Shown here: positions 17,567 through 26,028 of the stretch, one piece after another
Layout: the number at the start of each line of letters is the position of its first letter
Numbering within the stretch: the first letter of the stretch is position 1
Source of the DNA: Kribbella flavida DSM 17836
Lineage (GTDB): Bacteria; Actinomycetota; Actinomycetes; Propionibacteriales; Kribbellaceae
Direction of reading: 5' to 3'
Assembly (NCBI RefSeq): GCF_000024345.1
Contig: NC_013729.1
Coordinates: 5,952,001-6,016,000, forward strand
Length of the DNA stretch: 64,000 nt
Translations under genes and position numbers: made by a program
The notes under the pieces: model-generated
Told to the model about the DNA's origin: nothing
Seen by the model: only the letters and a program-made list of their open reading frames with translations
Database searches by the model: none

Positions 17567-19444
17567 ATGACTGAGCTGGAACGACACTCCTACGACGTCG
17601 TCGTGATCGGGGCCGGCGGCGCCGGCCTGCGCGCGGCGATCGAGGCCCGTGAGCAGGGCAAGCGCACCGCGATCGTGTGCAAGTCGCTGTTCGGCAAGGC
17701 CCACACCGTGATGGCCGAGGGCGGCTGCGCGGCGGCGATGGGCAACGCGAACTCCAACGACAACTGGCAGGTCCACTACCGCGACACGATGCGCGGCGGA
17801 AAGTTCCTGAACAACTGGCGGATGGCCGAGCTGCACGCCCAGGAGGCCCCGGACCGGGTCTGGGAGCTCGAGACGTACGGCGCGCTGTTCGACCGCACCG
17901 AGGACGGCCGGATCAGCCAGCGCAACTTCGGCGGTCACACCTACCCGCGGCTCGCCCACGTCGGCGACCGGACCGGGCTGGAGCTGATCCGCACGCTGCA
18001 GCAGAAGATCGTCTCCCTGCAGCAGGAGGACTTCCAGGCCACCGGCGACTACGAGGCCAACCTCAAGGTGTACGCCGAGTGTACGGTGACCGAGTTGCTG
18101 AAAGACGGCGACGCGATCTCCGGCGCCTTCGGCTACTGGCGCGAGTCCGGCCGGTTCATCCTGTTCGACGCGCCCGCGGTCGTGCTGGCCACCGGTGGCG
18201 TCGGCAAGTCCTTCAAGGTCACCTCGAACTCCTGGGAGTACACCGGTGACGGGCACGCGCTGGCGATGCGGGCCGGCGCGACCCTGATCAACATGGAGTT
18301 CATCCAGTTCCACCCGACCGGCATGGTCTGGCCGCCGTCGGTGAAGGGCATCCTGGTCACCGAGTCGGTCCGCGGCGACGGTGGCGTGCTGAAGAACTCC
18401 GAGGGCAAGCGGTTCATGTTCGACTACGTGCCGGACGTGTTCCGGGCGCAGTACGCGGACACCGAGGAAGAGGCCGACCGCTGGTACAAGGACGCCGACA
18501 ACAACCGGCGTCCGCCGGAGCTGCTGCCGCGCGACGAGGTCGCCCGGGCGATCAACTCCGAGGTCAAGGCCGGCCGCGGTACGCCGCACGGCGGGGTTTT
18601 CCTGGACGTGTCGTCCCGGCTGCCGGCCGAGGAGATCCAGCGCCGGCTGCCGTCGATGTACCACCAGTTCAAGGAGCTCGCGGACGTCGACATCACCGCG
18701 GAGCCGATGGAGGTCGGGCCGACCTGCCACTACGTGATGGGTGGCGTCGAGGTCGACCCGGACACCGCGTCGTCGATCGTTCCCGGGCTGTTCGCGGCCG
18801 GTGAGGTCGCCGGCGGCATGCACGGGTCGAACCGGCTGGGCGGCAACTCGCTGTCCGACCTGCTGGTCTTCGGCCGCCGGGCCGGGATGGGCGCGGCGCT
18901 GTACGTCGACTCGCTCGGCGCGAACCGGCCGAAGGTCGCCGAGACCGACGTCGACGCCGCGGCCGCCGAGGCGCTGGCGCCGTTCGAGCTGGAGGGCGGG
19001 GAGAACCCGTACACGATCCACACCGAGCTCCAGCAGGCGATGAACGACCTGGTCGGCATCATCCGCAAGGCCGACGAGATCGAGCAGGCGCTGGCGCGGC
19101 TGGCCGACTTCCGCGGTCGGATCGCGAAGATGACGGTCGAGGGCCACCGCCAGTTCAACCCGGGCTGGCACCTGGCGCTGGACCTGCGCAACATGCTGAC
19201 CGTGTCGGAGTGTGTGGCCAAGGCGGCGCTGCAGCGCGAGGAGTCCCGCGGCGGTCACACCCGCGACGACTTCCCGGGCATGAACGCCGACTGGCGCAAG
19301 GTGCTGCTGGTCTGCGCGCTGAACGCCGACGGCAGCGTCGACGTGAGCCGCAAGGACCAGGTCCCGATGCGCGAGGACCTGCTGGAACTGTTCGAGCTGG
19401 ACGAGCTGAAGAAGTACCTGACCGAGGAGGAGCTGCCCGCATGA
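17567..19444 (+). CDS. sdhA: Succinate dehydrogenase/fumarate reductase flavoprotein subunit
   Basis: A 625-residue FAD protein. It shows VVIGAGGAGLRAAIEAREQG for FAD binding, His46 in GKAHTVMAEGGCAAAMGN as the covalent FAD ligand, the substrate-site FIQFHPTGM and the Arg-rich HGSNRLGGNSLSDLLVFG. Oxidises succinate to fumarate at the inner face of the membrane. The C-terminal domain (ELQQAMNDLVGIIRKADEIEQAL, REESRGGHTRDDFP) is complete. It lies in operon with the membrane anchor and sdhB. The sequence is closest in style to the actinobacterial Sdh1 class. Confidence 0.96.
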   Translation: MTELERHSYDVVVIGAGGAGLRAAIEAREQGKRTAIVCKSLFGKAHTVMAEGGCAAAMGNANSNDNWQVHYRDTMRGGKFLNNWRMAELHAQEAPDRVWELETYGALFDRTEDGRISQRNFGGHTYPRLAHVGDRTGLELIRTLQQKIVSLQQEDFQATGDYEANLKVYAECTVTELLKDGDAISGAFGYWRESGRFILFDAPAVVLATGGVGKSFKVTSNSWEYTGDGHALAMRAGATLINMEFIQFHPTGMVWPPSVKGILVTESVRGDGGVLKNSEGKRFMFDYVPDVFRAQYADTEEEADRWYKDADNNRRPPELLPRDEVARAINSEVKAGRGTPHGGVFLDVSSRLPAEEIQRRLPSMYHQFKELADVDITAEPMEVGPTCHYVMGGVEVDPDTASSIVPGLFAAGEVAGGMHGSNRLGGNSLSDLLVFGRRAGMGAALYVDSLGANRPKVAETDVDAAAAEALAPFELEGGENPYTIHTELQQAMNDLVGIIRKADEIEQALARLADFRGRIAKMTVEGHRQFNPGWHLALDLRNMLTVSECVAKAALQREESRGGHTRDDFPGMNADWRKVLLVCALNADGSVDVSRKDQVPMREDLLELFELDELKKYLTEEELPA

Positions 19445-19538
19445 CTCTGCTTTTGGCCGCGCCTCCGGCACGACAGGTCGTGGGGCTTGAACTCCCGACC
19501 AGGCTCCTTCCACTCCTCAGTCCAGGCCGGGAGGCCTC

Positions 19539-20288
19539 ATGACCTACAAAGGCAAGTTCCGCGTGTGGCGGGGTGACGCCGAGGGCGGCGACCTGCAGGA
19601 CTACGAGGTCGAGGTCAACGAGGGTGAGGTCGTGCTCGACGTCATCCACCGTCTGCAGGCCACGCAGACGCCGGATCTCGCGGTCCGGTGGAACTGCAAG
19701 GCAGGCAAGTGCGGCTCGTGCAGCGCGGAGATCAACGGCCAGCCGAAGCTGATGTGCATGTGCCGGATGAACACGTTCGGCGAGGACGAGGTCGTCACGG
19801 TCACGCCGATGCGCACGTTCCCGGTGGTGCGCGACCTGGTCACCGACGTGTCGTACAACTACACCAAGGCCCGCGAGGTGCCGGCCTTCACCCCGCCGGC
19901 CGACCTGAAGCCCGGTGAGTACCGGATGCAGCAGGTCGACGTGGAGCGCTCGCAGGAGTTCCGCAAGTGCATCGAGTGCTTCCTGTGCCAGAACACCTGC
20001 CACGTGATCCGGGACCACGAGGAGAACAAGGAGTCCTTCTCCGGTCCGCGCTTCCTGATGCGGATCGCCGAGCTGGACATGCACCCGCTGGACGCGGCCG
20101 ACCGGCAGCAGGAGGCGCAGGAGCAGCACGGGCTGGGCTTCTGCAACATCACCAAGTGCTGCACCGAGGTGTGCCCCGAGCACATCAAGATCACCGACAA
20201 CGCGCTGATCCCGCTCAAGGAGCGCGTCGTCGACCGCAAGTACGACCCGGTGGTCTGGCTCGGCAACAAGATCCGCCGCCGTTCCTGA
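19539..20288 (+). CDS. sdhB: Succinate dehydrogenase/fumarate reductase iron-sulfur subunit
   Basis: A 249-residue electron-transfer subunit. The plant-type [2Fe-2S] site is NCKAGKCGSCSAEING ... LMCMCRM; the [4Fe-4S] site is KCIECFLCQNTC and the third cluster Cys set is CNITKCCTEVCPEHI. It connects the SdhA flavin to the membrane haem/quinone subunit. The 94-bp gap after sdhA holds no other convincing gene. It is the last gene of the operon, which closes with a strong hairpin terminator. Confidence 0.96.
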   Translation: MTYKGKFRVWRGDAEGGDLQDYEVEVNEGEVVLDVIHRLQATQTPDLAVRWNCKAGKCGSCSAEINGQPKLMCMCRMNTFGEDEVVTVTPMRTFPVVRDLVTDVSYNYTKAREVPAFTPPADLKPGEYRMQQVDVERSQEFRKCIECFLCQNTCHVIRDHEENKESFSGPRFLMRIAELDMHPLDAADRQQEAQEQHGLGFCNITKCCTEVCPEHIKITDNALIPLKERVVDRKYDPVVWLGNKIRRRS

Positions 20289-20318
20289 GGTCCCCGCCGG
20301 GACCGTGAACACCGTCGC

Positions 20319-20354
20319 GGGGCCGTGAACAGGTCAGAGCCTGTTCACGGCCCC
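20319..20354. terminator. Strong hairpin terminator after sdhB
   Basis: A perfect 15-bp inverted repeat (ggggccgtgaacagg and its complement) around a 6-base loop TCAGAG, followed by CCTTTCG. The surrounding bases repeat parts of the motif (gggaccgtgaac before, gtgcacggcccc after). It ends the sdh operon and insulates the next gene. Confidence 0.85.
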
Positions 20355-20457
20355 CTTTCGTTGTGCACGGCCCCGGCGGCGCTTCACCCGCACGGGGGAC
20401 ACAAATCACCTGCGCGGGTGAGACCCGGCGCACCGGCGGCGACCTAGGGTGCAGCAC

Positions 20458-22440
20458 ATGGATGTCGTGGTGATCGGGCTGATCAATCTCGCCCTGTTCA
20501 TGGTGATCTTCGTGCCGGTGTCGCAGCGGTTGCTCGGCGTACGGTTCGGGCTGGGGCGGCTGGCGCTGGGGTCGTTGCTCACGCTGTCCCTGGTCGGCCC
20601 GCTGATGAACGCACTGGCCGGGCCGCCGCCGTGGACCGGGTCGACCGGGGCGGCGATCGCCTTCGTCGCGCTGACCGCGATCTGCTCGATGCTGGCCGGG
20701 CTGATCTTCCTGGTCCTGTCCGAGGCCCTGGTCCCGACCGGATCGTTGCCCAGGGCCCGCGACCTGCGGCGCGACCTGGGCGGCCGGATCGCCCGGACCC
20801 GGCGCTACCTGCAGATCCTGCGCATCGCCGTACGCCGGGGGCTCGGTCCGTACCTGCGTGGCCGGCGCCGCCCCGGCGGGGAGAACGCGGCGGGTCAGGC
20901 CGACCTGGCCCGCTCGCTGCGGCTGGCCCTGGACGAGGCCGGTGTCACCTTCGTCAAGCTCGGTCAGGTGCTGTCCACCCGCAGCGACGTCATCCCGGCG
21001 TCGGTCGCGGCCGAGCTCAGCCGGCTCCAGGACCAGGTCTCGCCGGCGCCCTGGCCCGAGGTGGAGCAGCTGCTCACCGAGGAGCTGGGCGCTCCGCCGC
21101 GGCAGGTGTTCAGCGACTTCGGCACCGAGCCCCTCGCCGCCGCCTCGGTCGCGCAGGTCTACACCGCGCGGCTGGCCGGCACCGGGACGGACGTGGTCGT
21201 CAAGGTGCAGCGTCCCGGCATCACCGCACTGGTGGAACGCGACCTCGACATCGTCCGGCGGCTGGCCCGGATGCTGGAGCGCAACACCGACTGGGGCCGC
21301 TCGATGGGCGTCCGGGCGCTGGCGGAGGGCTTCGCCGACGCGATGCTGGAGGAGCTCGATTTCACCGTCGAGGCGAGCAACATGACCAGCGTGGCCGCCG
21401 GCCGGTCCGTCGCGGACAACGACCAGGTCGTGGTGCCGACGCTGCACCGGGAGTTGTCGACCCGGCGGGTGCTGACGATGCAGCGGCTGGACGGCGTACG
21501 GCTCGGGGATGCGGCCGAGGAGCTGGCCAGGCGTGGTCAGGACGGGCAACGGCTGGCCAAGGTGCTGTTCGACTGCCTGCTGGGTCAGGTCGCGATCGAC
21601 GGGGTCTTCCACGCCGACCCGCACCCCGGGAACTTCCTGCTGCTGGCCGACGGCAAGCTCGGCATGCTCGACCTCGGCTCGGTCGGCCGGCTCGACCCGT
21701 CCACCCGGGAGGCGCTGCAGCGGTTCCTGCTCGCCGTGGACCACGGCGACCCGGTGGCGGCGACGGACGCGCTGCTGGAGATCGTGGACCGGCCGGACGT
21801 GGTCGACGAGCAGGGGCTGGAGCGCGGTGTCGGCCAGTTCATGGCCCGGCACCTCGGCGCCGGCGCGGCGCTCGGACCGGCGATGTTCAACGACCTGTTC
21901 CGGATCATCACCGCGCACGGCCTCGGCGTTCCGCCGGAGGTGGCGGCGGTGTTCCGGGCGCTGGCGACGGTCGAGGGCACGATCTCGCGGCTCTCCCCCG
22001 GCTTCGACCTGATCGGTGCCTCCCGGCAGTTCGCCGCCGCGCACGTGCGGGACCGGCTCGCCCCTGACGCGCTGCGCCGGACGGCGACCGAGGAGCTGGC
22101 CACCCTGCTGCCGATGCTGCGCCGGCTGCCCCGCCGGATCGACCGGATCGCGGCGGCCGCGGAGTCCGGCCGGCTCGGCCTCAACGTGCGGCTGTTCGCC
22201 GACGAGCGCGACCGGCGGCACATCACCACACTGCTGCACCAGGCCCTGCTCGCGATCCTGGGCGCCACCGCCGGCGTGATGGCGGTCCTGCTGCTGGGCA
22301 CCCCCGGTGGACCGCGGGTCACCGAGTCGATGACGCTGTTCCAGCTGTTCGGCTACAACCTGCTGGTGATCTGCGCGGTCCTGGTGCTGAGGGTGCTGGT
22401 GCTGATCTTCCGCCTGCCGGACGCCCGGTCGCGCGGGTGA
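20458..22440 (+). CDS. ABC1/UbiB-family atypical kinase, membrane protein
   Basis: A 660-residue protein. Two or three N-terminal hydrophobic helices (VVVIGLINLALFMVIFVPVSQ; AIAFVALTAICSMLAGLIFLVL) and two C-terminal ones flank an ABC1 kinase core with the signature VTFVKLGQVLSTRSD (KxGQ), nucleotide-binding VVVKVQRPG, catalytic HADPHPGNFLL and MLDLGSVG. UbiB/AarF proteins support isoprenoid-quinone biosynthesis or lipid homeostasis; a menaquinone-related role next to sdh is plausible but inferred. The ATG at 20458 is preceded by TAGGGT with seven bases between; a GTG three codons earlier is the alternative. Confidence 0.9.
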   Translation: MDVVVIGLINLALFMVIFVPVSQRLLGVRFGLGRLALGSLLTLSLVGPLMNALAGPPPWTGSTGAAIAFVALTAICSMLAGLIFLVLSEALVPTGSLPRARDLRRDLGGRIARTRRYLQILRIAVRRGLGPYLRGRRRPGGENAAGQADLARSLRLALDEAGVTFVKLGQVLSTRSDVIPASVAAELSRLQDQVSPAPWPEVEQLLTEELGAPPRQVFSDFGTEPLAAASVAQVYTARLAGTGTDVVVKVQRPGITALVERDLDIVRRLARMLERNTDWGRSMGVRALAEGFADAMLEELDFTVEASNMTSVAAGRSVADNDQVVVPTLHRELSTRRVLTMQRLDGVRLGDAAEELARRGQDGQRLAKVLFDCLLGQVAIDGVFHADPHPGNFLLLADGKLGMLDLGSVGRLDPSTREALQRFLLAVDHGDPVAATDALLEIVDRPDVVDEQGLERGVGQFMARHLGAGAALGPAMFNDLFRIITAHGLGVPPEVAAVFRALATVEGTISRLSPGFDLIGASRQFAAAHVRDRLAPDALRRTATEELATLLPMLRRLPRRIDRIAAAAESGRLGLNVRLFADERDRRHITTLLHQALLAILGATAGVMAVLLLGTPGGPRVTESMTLFQLFGYNLLVICAVLVLRVLVLIFRLPDARSRG

Positions 22441-22442
22441 GG

Positions 22443-22473
22443 TTGACTTCAGGTTCGCTTGAACTCTGAGGAT
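22443..22473 (+). promoter_or_regulatory. MerR-type promoter/operator with 19-bp spacer
   Basis: TTGACT (22443-22448) and GAGGAT (22468-22473) are separated by 19 bp, longer than the normal 17, and the spacer holds an imperfect inverted repeat acttcaggttcgcttgaact (22446-22465). This is the arrangement distorted and activated by MerR/SoxR-like regulators. The ATG at 22481 would be the transcript's 5' end. Confidence 0.6.
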
Positions 22474-22480
22474 GTCTCGC

Positions 22481-23908
22481 ATGTCCTCTGACCAGGTTGT
22501 CGACGACCCTCCGCAGCGGCTGTTCGGGCGGGACCATCTGCCGTTGGTGCTCGGGGTGGTCGCCCTGGTGACGCTGGCCGCGTTCGAGAACCGGGCGGTC
22601 GGGACGGCGCTGCCGACGATGGTCCGGGAGTTCGACGCGCTCGGCAGTTTCGGCCTGGCCAACGCGGCGCCGAACGCGTCGTACCTGGTCTCGCTGGCGA
22701 TCGCCGGGCTCTGGGCGGACCGGCGGGGACCGCTGTTGGCACTGCGGGCGGGCGCGATCACCTTCGCGCTCGCCCAGCTCCTGGTCGGCGCCGCGCAGGC
22801 GATGCCGATGGTGATCGCCGGGCGACTGCTGAGCGGGTTCGCCGAAGGCCTGCTCGACGTCGCGCTGATGGTGCTGGTCGCCCGCGCCCTGCCCGCCGTA
22901 CTGCGACCGCGGATGTTCTCGTTGTTCGCGGCGATGTGGATCCTGCCCTCGGTGGCCGGGCCGTTCCTGACCGGGATCGTCACCGAGCACGTGGGCTGGC
23001 GCTGGGTCTTTCTCGGCGCCCTGGTCCTGCTCGTACCGAGCTGGCTGCTGCTGCGGCCCACCCTGCGGCTCCTCGCCCGGACCGAGGCGCCGGAGCGCGG
23101 TGAGCAGGACGCCGCCGAGCTGGCCGCCTGGCGTACGGCGCTGCCGTGGGCGTTCGCCGCGTCCGGGGCGTTGTTCGTGCTCAGCTGGTCGGGCGATCAG
23201 CTCGAGGCGCATCCGGCGATCGCCTGGGTCGCCATCCTGGTCAGCCTGCTGGTGCTCGGCGTAGCCGCCGTCCGGGTGATGCCGGCCGGTACCTTCACCG
23301 CCCGCCGCGGCCTTCCGGCGGTGGTCGCGGTTCGCGGGCTCGGCGGTGCGGCGTTCGCGGGCGCCGGCGCGTACCTGCCGCTGCTGCTCACGCTGCTGCA
23401 CGACTTCAGCCCGTCCCGCGCCGGCGTGACGCTGTCGATCACCGGCGTCAGCTGGGCCCTCGGTTCCTGGCTGCAGGGTCGCGAGCACGGCCTGCCCCGG
23501 CTGACGGTCCTGCGCATCGGCCTCACGCTGATGACCGCCGGCATCGCCGGTACGTCGCTGCTCGCCTGGGCGAGCGGGACCGCCTTCACCTGGGCCGGTC
23601 TGATCAGCTGGTCGGTCGCCGGGATCGGCATGGGACTGAACTCCTCCAGCGTCTCCGTGCTCACCCTCGACCTGTCCGACGCCACCAACGCCGGCCGCAA
23701 CAGCAGCGCCGCGCAGATGGCCGGCACGATGAGCATCGCGACCGTCTTCGCCGTCTACGGCACGTTGCTCGCGGTCAACGCCGACCACCCGGCGTCCTGG
23801 GTCTTCGGCGTCATCATCAGCACCAGCGCGGGCCTCGCCCTCGCCGCGCTGCTCACCTCCGCCCGGGTCAGCCCGCCGGAGATGACTCGGCGCACAGATT
23901 CTGCTTGA
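22481..23908 (+). CDS. MFS transporter (drug-efflux type)
   Basis: A 475-residue major facilitator with about 12-14 transmembrane helices, including LPLVLGVVALVTLAAFENRAVGTALPTMVREF, the loop-2/3 motif GLWADRRGPL and WRWVFLGALVLLVPSWLLL. The NRAVGTALPTM segment is typical of DHA2-like exporters. The substrate is unknown. The ATG at 22481 is chosen because it lies seven bases after the -10 box of a MerR-type promoter; an ATG three codons earlier overlaps that box. No MerR gene is next to it. Confidence 0.88.
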   Translation: MSSDQVVDDPPQRLFGRDHLPLVLGVVALVTLAAFENRAVGTALPTMVREFDALGSFGLANAAPNASYLVSLAIAGLWADRRGPLLALRAGAITFALAQLLVGAAQAMPMVIAGRLLSGFAEGLLDVALMVLVARALPAVLRPRMFSLFAAMWILPSVAGPFLTGIVTEHVGWRWVFLGALVLLVPSWLLLRPTLRLLARTEAPERGEQDAAELAAWRTALPWAFAASGALFVLSWSGDQLEAHPAIAWVAILVSLLVLGVAAVRVMPAGTFTARRGLPAVVAVRGLGGAAFAGAGAYLPLLLTLLHDFSPSRAGVTLSITGVSWALGSWLQGREHGLPRLTVLRIGLTLMTAGIAGTSLLAWASGTAFTWAGLISWSVAGIGMGLNSSSVSVLTLDLSDATNAGRNSSAAQMAGTMSIATVFAVYGTLLAVNADHPASWVFGVIISTSAGLALAALLTSARVSPPEMTRRTDSA

Positions 23909-23927
23909 CGAAATCCAACCAGCGGTA

Positions 23928-23947
23928 GCCGATCGAGCAGGATCGGC
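23928..23947. terminator. Possible terminator hairpin after the MFS gene
   Basis: A perfect 7-bp stem (gccgatc / gatcggc) with a six-base loop lies in the 78-bp gap after the transporter gene. No T-tract follows, so this is a weak call. Confidence 0.35.
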
Positions 23948-23986
23948 GGGTCGTTAGCCAACGCGCGGCCGGGGTACCGGCGGGCC

Positions 23987-24772
23987 ATGCCTACAGCGAT
24001 AGTCACCGGATCAGACAGTGGAATCGGCAAGGCGACGGCGGTCCTGCTGGCCGAGCGCGGCTTCGACGTCGGCGTCACCTGGCACAGTGACGAGAAAGGT
24101 GCCGAGGGCACCGCTGACGAGATCCGCGGCCACGGCCGGCGGGCCGAGGTGCGGCAGCTCGACCTGACCCAGCTGCCGGACGCGGCGGATGTCGTCGACG
24201 ACCTGGCGGAGACGCTCGGCGGGGTCGACGTCCTGATTGCCAACAGCGGGACCGGGACCAGCGAGCTCGCCGTCGACCTGTCCTTCGAGGACTGGCGCAA
24301 GGTGCTGTCGGTCGACCTCGACGGCGCGTTTCTCTGCCTGCAGCGCGCGGCGCGCCGGATGATCAGCCAGGGCCGCGGCGGCCGGCTGATCGCGGTCACC
24401 AGCGTGCACGAGCACCAGCCGCGGGTCGGCTCGGCGCCGTACGACGCGGCCAAGGGCGGGCTCGGCCTGCTGATGAAGACGCTGGCGCTGGAGCTCGGCG
24501 AGCACGGCATCACCGCGAACTCGGTCGCGCCGGGTGAGATCGCGACGCCGATGACCGGGCAGGAGGACGAGGACCCGCGGACCAAGGAACGCCCCGGTGT
24601 CCCGCTCGGGCGGCCCGGTGACGCGCGGGAGATCGCCGCGGTGATCGCGTTCCTGGCCTCGCCGGAGGCCTCGTACGTGACCGGGGCGAGCTTCGCGGCC
24701 GACGGCGGCATGCTCCAGATGGGCCCGATGGCCGGCAGCCACCTCCAGTCCCACGACTGGCGGCGCCCGTAA
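23987..24772 (+). CDS. SDR-family oxidoreductase
   Basis: A 261-residue classical SDR resembling 3-oxoacyl-ACP reductases and sugar dehydrogenases. Cofactor loop TGSDSGIGKATA at the N-terminus, IANSGTGTSE in place of NNAG, catalytic Ser in TSVHEHQPRVGSAPYDAAKGG with Tyr-x3-Lys, and the closing GASFAADGGMLQMGP. The substrate is unknown. Genes on both sides have different functions, so it is probably monocistronic. Confidence 0.86.
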   Translation: MPTAIVTGSDSGIGKATAVLLAERGFDVGVTWHSDEKGAEGTADEIRGHGRRAEVRQLDLTQLPDAADVVDDLAETLGGVDVLIANSGTGTSELAVDLSFEDWRKVLSVDLDGAFLCLQRAARRMISQGRGGRLIAVTSVHEHQPRVGSAPYDAAKGGLGLLMKTLALELGEHGITANSVAPGEIATPMTGQEDEDPRTKERPGVPLGRPGDAREIAAVIAFLASPEASYVTGASFAADGGMLQMGPMAGSHLQSHDWRRP

Positions 24773-24823
24773 CCGCACTTCCGTCGTACGGCGGCGGCGG
24801 TGACAGGCACTAGAGTGGACGGC

Positions 24824-25111
24824 ATGGCTGAGCTGCTGACCGACGACCAGATCGACGCGGCGATCCGCGATCACCTGCCGGCCTGGAAGGTGGCGGAGAA
24901 CGCGCTGGTTCGCAGCGTCGAGACGCCGACCTTCCTGGACGGCATCCGCCTGGTCGCCACCGTCGCCCAGCTGGCCGAGTCGATGAACCACCACCCGGAC
25001 ATCGACATCCGCTACACCACGATCACCTTTCGCGTGTCCAGCCACGAGGCCGGCGGCATCACCAACGACGACCTGGTGCTGGCCCGCCACATCGACACCG
25101 CTGCTGCCTGA
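24824..25111 (+). CDS. 4a-hydroxytetrahydrobiopterin dehydratase (PCD/DCoH)
   Basis: A 95-residue protein with the pterin-carbinolamine dehydratase core: LPAWKVAENALVRSVETPTFLDGIRLV followed by AQLAESMNHHPDIDIRYTTITFRVSSHEAGGIT, containing the catalytic HHPD. It recycles oxidised pterin cofactor after aromatic hydroxylation; no hydroxylase is nearby. TAGAGT seven bases before the ATG indicates a leaderless mRNA and rules out the earlier in-frame start. Confidence 0.93.
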   Translation: MAELLTDDQIDAAIRDHLPAWKVAENALVRSVETPTFLDGIRLVATVAQLAESMNHHPDIDIRYTTITFRVSSHEAGGITNDDLVLARHIDTAAA

Positions 25112-25189
25112 GCGCCCGGCCTGGTCCGGCCCTCGGAAACGAGGACCGGGCGCAGGCTGGCCGCGGTGAGGATCTGACATCCTGGGCGG

Positions 25190-26011
25190 GTGACGACTGC
25201 TGACGAGTACCGCCTGCTGGGTTTCAGTGCCGCCGACCGCGCCGACACCGAGAAGCTGGACGTCGACCCGGTCCTGGTGGCCGAGTTCGCGGAGCGGCTG
25301 CGCACGGCGATCGGGACCCCGGGCGAAGCCGAGCTGAAGGCGCCGGACGACCCGCTGGTCTCGCTGGCGGCCTTCCTGGAGACGCTGCCGGACATCCGCC
25401 GGTACCACCAGCAGCGCGGGATCAGCGACGAGATCAGCTGGGCCAGCCTCGCGGATCTCGGCCAGCAGCTGAGGGTGCACCGGCGGACCCACGGCAGCTT
25501 CGGGCTCGAGACGCACTGGTGGGTGACGACGTACTGGACCGGCGCCCTGTACGCGCTCGGGCGGCTGCAGTTCCTGATCCACCCGCTGCCCGGCTCGCAC
25601 CAGGTGCCCGGCGTCGAGCCGGGCGAGTGGGTGCTCGGCGTGCACATCCCGGAGACCGGTCCGCTGACTCCCGAGGCGGTCGACGACAGCTTCGCGCAGG
25701 CCCGCGAGTTCTTCCCGAAGCACTTCCCCGAGCGCCCCGTGCGGGCCGCCACGCTGGAGTCCTGGCTGATCGACCCCTACCTGCTCGACCACCTGCCGCA
25801 GGACTCGAACATGGTCCGCTTCGGCCGCCGCTTCACGCCGTACGGCGAACCGCGCGACTCCCAGGACAGCGCGATCTTCTTCACCTTCCGCAGCCACGAC
25901 CTGGCCAAGCTGGACGAGTTCCCGCAGGACACCGCGCTGCAGCGGCTGATCGTCGACCGGATCAGGTCCGGCGGCACCTGGCAGACCGCGTTCGGCTACC
26001 TGCGGCTCTAG
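25190..26011 (+). CDS. Acyltransferase-domain protein (NAT_N/GNAT-like C-terminal type)
   Basis: A 273-residue protein with two halves: an N-terminal helical part (VDPVLVAEFAERLRTAIGTPGEAELKAPDDPLVSLAAFLETLPDIRRY) and a GNAT-like C-terminal part marked by WVLGVHIPETGPLTPEAVDDSFAQAREFFPKHFPE and LDHLPQDSNMVRFGRRF. The same order is known in uncharacterised actinobacterial acyltransferases. Donor and substrate are unknown. The GTG start has the weak box CATCCT six bases upstream. Confidence 0.65.
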   Translation: MTTADEYRLLGFSAADRADTEKLDVDPVLVAEFAERLRTAIGTPGEAELKAPDDPLVSLAAFLETLPDIRRYHQQRGISDEISWASLADLGQQLRVHRRTHGSFGLETHWWVTTYWTGALYALGRLQFLIHPLPGSHQVPGVEPGEWVLGVHIPETGPLTPEAVDDSFAQAREFFPKHFPERPVRAATLESWLIDPYLLDHLPQDSNMVRFGRRFTPYGEPRDSQDSAIFFTFRSHDLAKLDEFPQDTALQRLIVDRIRSGGTWQTAFGYLRL

Positions 26012-26028
26012 GGCGAGCCGCGCCCTAG

